DNA of 13,929 nt from JADGHX01 sp035760965 (GTDB lineage: Bacteria; Pseudomonadota; Gammaproteobacteria; Steroidobacterales; Steroidobacteraceae). Of this stretch, positions 5,984 through 12,095 are shown one piece after another. Location: assembly GCA_035760965.1 (NCBI GenBank), contig DASTRY010000080.1, positions 1-13,929 of the forward strand, written 5' to 3'. The translations under genes were made by a program, and so were the position numbers. The notes under the pieces are model-generated. The model had not been told where the DNA came from. It did no database searches and saw nothing but the letters and a program-made list of their open reading frames with translations. How positions within the stretch are numbered: position 1 is the stretch's first letter; the number at the start of each line of letters is the position of its first letter.

Positions 5984-6004
5984 CCAGAGATCGGGGAGAG
6001 CCCC

Positions 6005-6805
6005 ATGACGGCAGCGGCGACTGAAACGGCTCGGATCGTGGCGAGCCTCAAGCGGATCATGAAATCTCGCGGCGTGACGTACGCGCAGCTCGCTCGCGAC
6101 ATCCGGCTGAGCGAGCCCTCGATCAAGCGCATCCTCTCGCGCGGCACGCTGACTCTGCAGCGCCTCGAGCAGATCTGCGGCGCGCTCGATGTCAGCATGC
6201 AGGAGGTGACGCGAATCGCGGCAGAGCAGAGCGCGGATGCCGCCGAGCTCCTGACGCTCGAGCAGGAAACGGCGCTCGCCGAGGACGCGAACCTGTTCGC
6301 GTGCTTCTATCTGCTGGCGAACGGCCGGACCGGTCGCGAGATCGGCACCGAGCTGCGCGCGGACGAGAAACAGGTGCGTCGCTGGCTCGTCCGGCTGCAT
6401 TCGCTGCGCCTCGTCGAGCTGCGCTCGGGGCTGCGCGCGCGCACACGCACCGCGTCCGCCATCGCCTGGCGCAAGGATGGCCCGGTGCGTCGCCTCTACG
6501 AGAAGAAGGTGCGCGAGGAATTCCTGCACTCCTCGTTCTCGGGCCTGTTCGAGGCCCAGCACTTCCGCTCCGCGGAGCTCTCCGACGCCTCCTGCCGCGT
6601 ATTCCTGCGCAAGCTCGAGAAGCTGGCGCAGGAGTTTCGCGATCTCGCGGAGCTCGACCGCTCGCTGCCGAGCCGGGACAAGCGCAGCGTGGCGGTGTTG
6701 CTGGCGGCGCGCCCGTGGGTCTTTTCCATGTTCGAGAGCCTGAAGCACCCGCGCGCGGCAACGCTGCCGCCCGGCGAGGCGCGCTACGGCACCGGCCGCA
6801 CCTGA
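6005..6805 (+). CDS. XRE-type helix-turn-helix transcriptional regulator
   Basis: A 266-residue DNA-binding protein. Residues 11-66 form an XRE/Cro-type helix-turn-helix: VTYAQLARDIRLSEPSIKRI holds the two helices and GTLTLQRLEQICGALDVS the rest of the five-helix bundle. Residues about 97-140 (CFYLLANGRTGREIGTEL and RRWLVRLHSLRLVEL) look like a second winged-helix element. The C-terminal part (about 160-245) is helical, with SSFSGLFEAQHFRSAELS and a long amphipathic helix before the SRDKRSVAVLL block; no enzyme motif or ligand fold is recognised. The ATG at 6005 follows GGGGAGAG by 4 bases; an in-frame start 66 bases upstream would put the operator inside the gene and is rejected. The gene diverges from the FAD oxidase and ends 75 bases before the likely start of prsK. 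Confidence 0.8.
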   Translation: MTAAATETARIVASLKRIMKSRGVTYAQLARDIRLSEPSIKRILSRGTLTLQRLEQICGALDVSMQEVTRIAAEQSADAAELLTLEQETALAEDANLFACFYLLANGRTGREIGTELRADEKQVRRWLVRLHSLRLVELRSGLRARTRTASAIAWRKDGPVRRLYEKKVREEFLHSSFSGLFEAQHFRSAELSDASCRVFLRKLEKLAQEFRDLAELDRSLPSRDKRSVAVLLAARPWVFSMFESLKHPRAATLPPGEARYGTGRT

Positions 6806-6822
6806 ATCTGTCGAGTTGCTCC

Positions 6823-6851
6823 TTGAAATGCTGCCGCGATCGGTATCGAAT
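6823..6851 (+). promoter_or_regulatory. Candidate promoter for prsKR
   Basis: TTGAAA (6823-6828), a 17-base spacer and TCGAAT (6846-6851), 5 and 4 of 6 to consensus respectively. The -10 element lies inside the GTATCGAATC sequence that resembles the regulator's operator and forms the 5' arm of the leader hairpin. If this promoter is used, the transcript would start inside the hairpin loop (near 6858), so the hairpin would matter only for transcripts from further upstream. Confidence 0.3.
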
Positions 6852-6888
6852 CGCGTCGCGCTCGATCGGGGGGATTCGCCATACCGAT
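6839..6888 (+). other. 14-bp leader hairpin enclosing the prsK ribosome binding site and probable start
   Basis: ATCGGTATCGAATC (6839-6852) pairs fully with 6873-6888 apart from a 2-base bulge (CC at 6879-6880): eight outer pairs to ATACCGAT and six inner pairs to GATTCG. The 20-base loop ends in most of the G6 ribosome binding site. The 3' arm contains the ATA proposed as the prsK start. This geometry suggests translational gating of prsK, or a bipartite protein-binding site in DNA. Confidence 0.45.
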
Positions 6889-8965
6889 ACATTCAGCGGC
6901 GTTCGGCTACGACCTCGCCGCGGCTGCCTTCGCCACGCTACTGCTCATCGCGCTCACGCGCTGGCGCGCGCGCGTCACCGGCTCGTGGCTCACCACGGCC
7001 CTGCTTCTGCAAGTCGCCTGGGCAGTCGTGCACGGGCATCTCCGCCCGGACCCCATCGGCAACATTCGTCTCCTGATGCTCGCCGAGATCCTGCGGGATA
7101 CCGGGTGGCTCGTCGTGCTCGCGCGCTGTCTCGCGCGGGACGATGCCGGCCGGCGCCGTGCGGTGCTGGTCTTCGCGGGCGCCCTGTGCGTCGGCTGGCT
7201 CGCCTGGTTCGGCGCTCAGGCGCTCTTCACCGGACTGATCGAGCAGAGCTGGATCATACGCGTGCGCATGTGGGCCGGGCTGCTGCTGCCGATTCTCGGG
7301 CTCGTGCTCGTCGAGCAGGTGGCACGCAACGTGCGCAGCGGCCGCGCGTGGCACCTGAAGTACCTCTGGCTCGCAATCGGTGGGCTTTTCACCTATGACC
7401 TTTGTCTATGGTCGGTATCGCTGCTGAACGGCGCCATCGACCCGACACTCTGGACCGCTCGCGGCATCGTCAACGCGCTGATCTGCGGGGTGCTCGCGGT
7501 CGCCGTGAGCCGCATGCCTGCGTGGAATTCCGCGGCGCTTTTGTCGCCGCAGCTCGTATTCTTCAACACGACGCTCGTCGGCGCCGGCGTGTACATCCTT
7601 TCGATGGCGGCGGCCAGTGCGCTCATACGGGCGTATGGAGGCGCCTCCGGTGCGATGCTGCAGACCGTGTTCGGCGCCGCCGGCGCCATCGTATTGGCGG
7701 TGGCACTCTTCTCGGAGCAATCGCGCGCCTGGATTCGTGTGACGCTGTCCAGGCACCTCTTCCCGTACCAGCACGACTTCCGCGCTGAGTGGCTGCGACT
7801 GACGCGCGCACTCTCCGAGAACACCGAGACGCCCTTGCGCGAGCGGGTCGCGCGCGTGATGGCGTCGTTCGTGCACAGCCCGGCGTCCGGGCTCTGGCTG
7901 CGCGAGGCGGACGGGCAGTACGCGCCCGCGGGCGGCGATCTCGCACCCGCATCTCGTCCCCGCGCCGAGCACACCGAGTTCTTCGAGCGGCTGCGACAAT
8001 CCGAGTGGATCTGCGATCTGAAGCAGATCCGCCAGGACGGTCCGGGCGACCGGCCGCGTCCACCGGACTGGCTGCTGAACGATCCGAAAGCCTGGCTCGT
8101 CGTCCCGCTCGTCGTGGAAGATGCGCTCATCGGCATCGTCGTCATCGGCGAGCCGCTCGCGCCGATGCACATCGGCTGGGAGCAGCTCGACCTGCTCCGC
8201 GCCTCGGGGCGGCAGGTCGCGAGCTATCTCGCATTCGAGCAGACCGCGCAGCGGCTCGCGGAAGTGGGCCAGTTCGAAGCCTTCAATCGCATCTCCGCGT
8301 TCCTGATGCACGACCTGCGACATCTCATCGCGCAGCAGGCGCTCGTCGTCGAGAACGCGGTCAAGCATCGGCACAACCCGGCGTTCATCGACGATGCGAT
8401 CCTCACCATCGAGCATTCCGTGAAGCGCATGACGCACCTGATGGAGCAGCTGCGCACGGCGCGCGTGGCCGAAGCGCCTCGCCGGGTCGAGCTGGCGGAG
8501 ATCTGTCGCGAGGTCGTGGAGCGCTGTCGCAACCGGGAGCCGATCCCGCAGCTCGGCACCATCGAGTCCCCGGTCGAGAGCCTCGCGAGCCGCGAGCGGC
8601 TCGTCCATGCATTGGAGCATGTGGTGCGGAACGCGCAGGACGCCACACCCAAGGACGGCTCCATCACCGTGAATCTGCGGCGCGAATCGCAGCGCGCGGT
8701 GCTCGAAGTGGTCGATACTGGCAAGGGGATGGACGCGGAATTCATCCGCAATCGGCTGTTCCGGCCGTTCGATACGACAAAAGGGGATCGTGGGATGGGA
8801 ATCGGCGCGTACGAAGTACGCGAATTCGTCCGCAAGTGTCAGGGCGACGTGCAGGTCGTGAGCACGCCGGGCGAAGGCACGCGCTTCGTGATCAGTTTGC
8901 CTTTGGCGCCCGCCACCGTGCCGGCGGCCGCCGCCGGCGTCAGCGATGAACGACAGTACTCGTAA
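6881..8965 (+). CDS. prsK: PrsK, membrane histidine kinase of the PEP-CTERM/exosortase A system
   Basis: With an ATA start at 6881 this is a 694-residue sensor kinase, the usual length for PrsK. About eight membrane helices fill the N-terminal ~280 residues (first helix LAAAAFATLLLIAL). A GAF-like domain follows (to about 440). The H-box is AFLMHDLRHLIAQQ with phospho-acceptor His477. The ATPase domain carries N-box HVVRNAQDAT (Asn584), DTGKGMDAEFIRNRLFRPFD and RGMGIGAYEVREFV, the characteristic PrsK G-box form. It would phosphorylate PrsR, whose gene overlaps its end by 20 bases. The first ATG/GTG/TTG in frame is GTG 7028, which would remove the first two helices and has no ribosome binding site. 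The frame is open back to TGA 6824, and GGGGGGA lies 6 bases before ATA 6881. An assembly error in the G6 run is the alternative explanation. Confidence 0.88.
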   Translation: MPIHSAAFGYDLAAAAFATLLLIALTRWRARVTGSWLTTALLLQVAWAVVHGHLRPDPIGNIRLLMLAEILRDTGWLVVLARCLARDDAGRRRAVLVFAGALCVGWLAWFGAQALFTGLIEQSWIIRVRMWAGLLLPILGLVLVEQVARNVRSGRAWHLKYLWLAIGGLFTYDLCLWSVSLLNGAIDPTLWTARGIVNALICGVLAVAVSRMPAWNSAALLSPQLVFFNTTLVGAGVYILSMAAASALIRAYGGASGAMLQTVFGAAGAIVLAVALFSEQSRAWIRVTLSRHLFPYQHDFRAEWLRLTRALSENTETPLRERVARVMASFVHSPASGLWLREADGQYAPAGGDLAPASRPRAEHTEFFERLRQSEWICDLKQIRQDGPGDRPRPPDWLLNDPKAWLVVPLVVEDALIGIVVIGEPLAPMHIGWEQLDLLRASGRQVASYLAFEQTAQRLAEVGQFEAFNRISAFLMHDLRHLIAQQALVVENAVKHRHNPAFIDDAILTIEHSVKRMTHLMEQLRTARVAEAPRRVELAEICREVVERCRNREPIPQLGTIESPVESLASRERLVHALEHVVRNAQDATPKDGSITVNLRRESQRAVLEVVDTGKGMDAEFIRNRLFRPFDTTKGDRGMGIGAYEVREFVRKCQGDVQVVSTPGEGTRFVISLPLAPATVPAAAAGVSDERQYS

Positions 8966-10349
8966 GCTTCTCATCGTCGAGGACGATGTCGGGCTGCAGC
9001 GGCAGCTCAAGTGGCGCTTCGAGGCGTACGAGGTGGTGTGCGCGAGCAATCGCGCGGAAGCGCTCGCGGCATTGAAGCGCTTCGATCCGGCCGTGGTCCT
9101 GCAGGACCTCGGGCTGCCGCCCGAAGCGGACGGCGTGTCCGAGGGATTCGCGACGATGGCCGCGATTCAGGAGCAGGCGCCGCACGCGAAGATCATCGTC
9201 GTGACGGGCCGGGAAGGGCGGGAGCACGCGCTGCGCGCCGTGCAGCTCGGCGCTTACGATTTTTGCCAGAAGCCCGTGGATGCGCCCCTGCTCGGCGCGA
9301 TCGTCGAGCGCGCGGCGCGCCTGCACGAGCTGGAGATCGAGAACAAGCAACTGCTCGAGGCGCGCGGCAATTCGGGGCTGCCCGGCGTGATCGCATTCAG
9401 CGACGCGATGATGAAGGTCTGCCGCACGATCGAGAAGCTCGCGCCGACGGACGCAACCGTGCTGCTGCTCGGCGAGAGCGGCACCGGCAAGGAGCGGCTC
9501 GCCGCGGCGCTGCATGCGCTCAGCCGGCGCGCCGCGAAGCCGATGATCGTGATCAACTGCGCGGCGATTCCCGAGAATCTGCTGGAGAGCGAGCTGTTCG
9601 GCTACGAGCGCGGCGCCTTCACCGGCGCGGTGAAGCAGACGATCGGCAAGGTCGAGCAGGCGAGCGGCGGCACGCTGTTCCTCGATGAAATCGGCGATAT
9701 GCCGTACGCGCTGCAGGCGAAGATGCTGCGCTTTCTGCAGGAGCGCGTCATCGAGCGCGTCGGCGGGCGCGAGCTCATTCCCGTGGACGTGCGCATCGTC
9801 GCGGCCACCAATCGCAACATGGAAGAGGCCATTGCGGCGGGAAGGTTCCGCTCGGACCTCTACTACCGCATCAGCGAGGTGTCGGTGAACGTGCCGCCGC
9901 TTCGGGAACGCGACGCCGACAGCGTCCTCATTGCGCAATATCTGCTGCGCGCCGCCGCCAAGAAACATGGCCGTGGCGGCCTCAGGTTTACCGAAGACGC
10001 GCTGCGGGCCATTCAGGCGTGTCAGTGGCCAGGCAACGTACGCGAGCTCGAAAATCGCGTGAACCGCGCCGCGATCATGGCGGACGGCAAGCAGGTCAGC
10101 GCACAAGACCTCGGGCTGCAGGCGCCTGCGGCCGAGGAGGGCGGAGAAGAGCCACTGCGGCTGCGCGACGTGCGTCACCGCGCCGAGCTGCAGGCTGTGC
10201 GGCGCGCGCTTTCGCTTGCCGGCGGCAATGTGTCGCGCGCGGCGGAGCTGCTCGATATCGCTCGCCCCACGCTGTACGACTTGATGGAGCGTGCGGGCCT
10301 GCGCTCGAACGGCGAACGCAGCGAAGAGAACGGACCGGCGCAGAGCTGA
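8946..10349 (+). CDS. prsR: PrsR, PEP-CTERM-box sigma-54-dependent response regulator
   Basis: A 467-residue response regulator. The receiver domain (7-125) has the acidic pair D13/D14, phospho-acceptor D54 in VVLQDLGLPP, and K109 in FCQKPVD. The insert PPEADGVSEGFATM after the acceptor is a hallmark of PrsR (TIGR02915 family). The AAA+ domain (about 145-375) shows Walker A GESGTGKE (176-183), the sigma-54-contact loop GAFTGA (223-228), Walker B TLFLDEIGD (243-251) and WPGNVRELENR (361-371). A Fis-type helix-turn-helix ends the protein (about 412-452, GGNVSRAAELLDIARPTLYDL). It should activate sigma-54 promoters bearing a PEP-CTERM box, which serve PEP-CTERM proteins and exopolysaccharide genes. 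Its ATG lies inside the end of prsK, with no strong ribosome binding site, so translation is probably coupled. Confidence 0.93.
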   Translation: MNDSTRKLLIVEDDVGLQRQLKWRFEAYEVVCASNRAEALAALKRFDPAVVLQDLGLPPEADGVSEGFATMAAIQEQAPHAKIIVVTGREGREHALRAVQLGAYDFCQKPVDAPLLGAIVERAARLHELEIENKQLLEARGNSGLPGVIAFSDAMMKVCRTIEKLAPTDATVLLLGESGTGKERLAAALHALSRRAAKPMIVINCAAIPENLLESELFGYERGAFTGAVKQTIGKVEQASGGTLFLDEIGDMPYALQAKMLRFLQERVIERVGGRELIPVDVRIVAATNRNMEEAIAAGRFRSDLYYRISEVSVNVPPLRERDADSVLIAQYLLRAAAKKHGRGGLRFTEDALRAIQACQWPGNVRELENRVNRAAIMADGKQVSAQDLGLQAPAAEEGGEEPLRLRDVRHRAELQAVRRALSLAGGNVSRAAELLDIARPTLYDLMERAGLRSNGERSEENGPAQS

Positions 10350-10401
10350 GGGCAGCGCGCTCCCGCGCACGTTCGACTCCGGCGTCGCCGCACGGTACGG
10401 C

Positions 10402-10509
10402 CGGTACGGTAAGTACCGCGGGCGCGCGCCGGACGGCCACGGTCACGATCGGCACCGACGAGAGCGCTCGTGACCCCCGTCTGGCGCCGGCTTCCGGTCC
10501 CCCCGGACC
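10402..10509. other. Intergenic run of dyads after prsR
   Basis: Three stem-loops lie between prsR and the tRNA promoter. CGGTAC pairs with GTACCG across 5 bases (10402-10418), and a further copy of CGGTAC lies at 10393-10398. GGTCACGA pairs with TCGTGACC (10441-10475). GGTCC pairs with GGACC across 4 bases (10496-10509). None has a U-run. They may stop or process the prsKR transcript, but could also be chance in GC-rich DNA. No gene is seen in 10350-10527. Confidence 0.3.
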
Positions 10510-10527
10510 ATCGCGCCGAGGGGGGAA

Positions 10528-10556
10528 TTGCTCCAATCGAATCCGCGCCTTACACT
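10528..10556 (+). promoter_or_regulatory. Promoter of tRNA-Val and gltX
   Basis: TTGCTC (10528-10533), a 17-base spacer and TACACT (10551-10556), with a start near 10563, 11 bases before the mature tRNA. The bases after the -10 box are GCGCCCCC, a G/C-rich discriminator as in stable-RNA promoters under stringent (ppGpp) control. Confidence 0.6.
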
Positions 10557-10573
10557 GCGCCCCCTCTCGGGGG

Positions 10574-10648
10574 GGACAGTTAGCTCAGCGGTAGAGCACT
10601 GCTTTCACACGGCAGGGGTCGCAGGTTCAATCCCTGCACTGTCCACCA
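10574..10648 (+). tRNA. tRNA-Val (anticodon CAC)
   Basis: A full 75-base cloverleaf including encoded CCA. The acceptor GGACAGT pairs with ACTGTCC. The D arm is GCTC/GAGC with loop AGCGGTA. The anticodon stem CTGCT/GGCAG carries loop TTCACAC, giving anticodon CAC at 10606-10608 (reads GUG, valine). The variable loop is GGGTC. The T arm is GCAGG/CCTGC with loop TTCAATC. It lies 23 bases before gltX and is probably cut out of a shared transcript. Confidence 0.95.
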
Positions 10649-10671
10649 TCTCTCGCGAAAGAATCGGATCA

Positions 10672-12069
10672 ATGACGGTTGTCACGCGGTTCGCCCCCAG
10701 TCCGACGGGGCTTCTGCACGTCGGCGGCGTGCGCACGGCGCTCTATAGCTGGCTCTACGCGCGCCGCATGGGCGGCAAGTTCATCCTGCGCATCGAGGAC
10801 ACGGATCGCGAGCGCTCCACGGACGAGGCCGTGCGGGTGATCCTCGACGGGATGGCGTGGCTCGGCTTGGACCACGACGAGGGTCCGTACTACCAGACGC
10901 AGCGCTTCGACCGGTATCGCGAAGTCATCCAGCGCATGCTCGCGGAGGGCACGGCCTACCGCTGCTACTGCACCAAGGAAGAGCTGGAGCAGATGCGCAA
11001 GGAGCAGCTCGAGCGCAAAGAGAAGCCGCGCTACACCGGCGTTTGGCGCGATCGCACCGATGCGCGGCCCGGCGTCGAGCCGGTGATCCGCTTCAAGAAT
11101 CCTCTCGATGGCGTGGTCGTCGTCGAGGACGTGATCCACGGCCCCGTGACGTTCCAGAACGCGGAGCTCGACGACCTCATCATCGCGCGCTCCGACGGCA
11201 CGCCCACGTACAACTTCTGCGTCGTTGTCGACGACATGGACATGGGGATCACACACGTGATCCGCGGCGACGATCACCTGAACAACACGCCGCGCCAGAT
11301 GAACATGCTGCGCGCGCTCGGTGCGACGCCGCCGGTGTATGCGCACGTGCCCATGATTCTCGGCCCCGACGGTGCGAAGCTCTCGAAGCGGCACGGTGCC
11401 GTGAGCGTGTTGCAGTATCAGGAGGAGGGCTTCCTGCCCGATGCGCTGCTCAACTATCTCGTGCGGCTCGGCTGGTCGCATGGCGATCAAGAGGTGTTCA
11501 CGCGCGCGGAGATGATCGCCGCGTTCGACATCCACGAGGTCAACAAGGCGGCCTCGGCGTTCAACCCCGAGAAGCTCCTGTGGCTCAATCAGCAGCACAT
11601 GATGCGCGCGAGCCCGGGCGAGCTCGTCCCGCATCTGCGCTATCAACTCGACCGGCTCGGCATCGCGTGCGATGACGACAAGCTGCTCGAAGGCATCATC
11701 CTCGCGCAGCGCGAGCGCGCGAAAACGATGAAAGAAATGGCGGAGAACAGCCGCTTCTTCTTCGGCGCGGAGATCGCAATCGATCCGAAGGCGGCCGCCA
11801 AGCACCTGACGCCGGAGACGCGGGGCTCGCTCACCGAGGCGCGTGATCGTCTGGCCGCGCTCGCCGACTGGGCCGCTCCGGCCGTTCACGACGCCGTGAA
11901 TGCGCTCGCCACGGAGAAAGGCGTCGGGCTCGGCAAGATCGTGCAGCCCATTCGCGTCGCGATTTCGGGCGGCACGGTGTCACCGCCCATCGACATCACC
12001 CTCGCGCTGCTCGGACGCGAGCGCACGCTCGCACGGATCGATGCCGCTCTGAAGCAGATCGCGCGGTAA
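10672..12069 (+). CDS. gltX: Glutamyl-tRNA synthetase
   Basis: A 465-residue class I aminoacyl-tRNA synthetase that charges tRNA-Glu with glutamate. The N-terminal Rossmann domain carries FAPSPTGLLHVGG (7-19; HVGG is the HIGH motif) and RIEDTDRERS. KLSKR at 236-240 is the KMSKS motif, followed by RHGAVSVLQYQEEGFLPDAL. The helical anticodon-binding domain follows from about 320 to the end (LTLALLGRERTLARI). Length and motifs are normal. C98 and C100 of the zinc site known in E. coli GltX are kept, but positions 125 and 127 (Cys and His there) are Trp and Asp, so the zinc site is incomplete. The ATG at 10672 is fixed by homology; upstream in-frame codons run through the tRNA gene. It is likely co-transcribed with tRNA-Val. 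Confidence 0.97.
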   Translation: MTVVTRFAPSPTGLLHVGGVRTALYSWLYARRMGGKFILRIEDTDRERSTDEAVRVILDGMAWLGLDHDEGPYYQTQRFDRYREVIQRMLAEGTAYRCYCTKEELEQMRKEQLERKEKPRYTGVWRDRTDARPGVEPVIRFKNPLDGVVVVEDVIHGPVTFQNAELDDLIIARSDGTPTYNFCVVVDDMDMGITHVIRGDDHLNNTPRQMNMLRALGATPPVYAHVPMILGPDGAKLSKRHGAVSVLQYQEEGFLPDALLNYLVRLGWSHGDQEVFTRAEMIAAFDIHEVNKAASAFNPEKLLWLNQQHMMRASPGELVPHLRYQLDRLGIACDDDKLLEGIILAQRERAKTMKEMAENSRFFFGAEIAIDPKAAAKHLTPETRGSLTEARDRLAALADWAAPAVHDAVNALATEKGVGLGKIVQPIRVAISGGTVSPPIDITLALLGRERTLARIDAALKQIAR

Positions 12070-12085
12070 GCTCCGCGCGATCTGC
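12054..12085. terminator. 13-bp hairpin at the end of gltX, likely bidirectional terminator
   Basis: GCAGATCGCGCGG (12054-12066) pairs perfectly with CCGCGCGATCTGC (12073-12085). The 6-base loop TAAGCT begins with the gltX stop codon. The 5' arm is thus made of the last codons of gltX. The converging lipoprotein gene ends at 12096. Neither side has a U-run, so termination may need Rho, or the hairpin may mainly protect 3' ends. Confidence 0.6.
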
Positions 12086-12095
12086 CGCTCGTCCG

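Noticed and set aside
7406..9049. 547-codon reverse-strand frame antisense to prsK
   Set aside because: The sense strand encodes clear histidine kinase boxes; the antisense product is Arg/His/Asp-rich and featureless.
10604..10610. Reading the tRNA as tRNA-Glu because TTTCAC resembles the Glu anticodon loop
   Set aside because: Only the CTGCT/GGCAG stem pairs, which places CAC at the anticodon; a TTC anticodon would leave the stem unpaired.
10528..10671. Extension of gltX upstream to 10528
   Set aside because: These codons pass through the tRNA-Val gene and its promoter; the synthetase begins at MTVVTRFAPSPTG.
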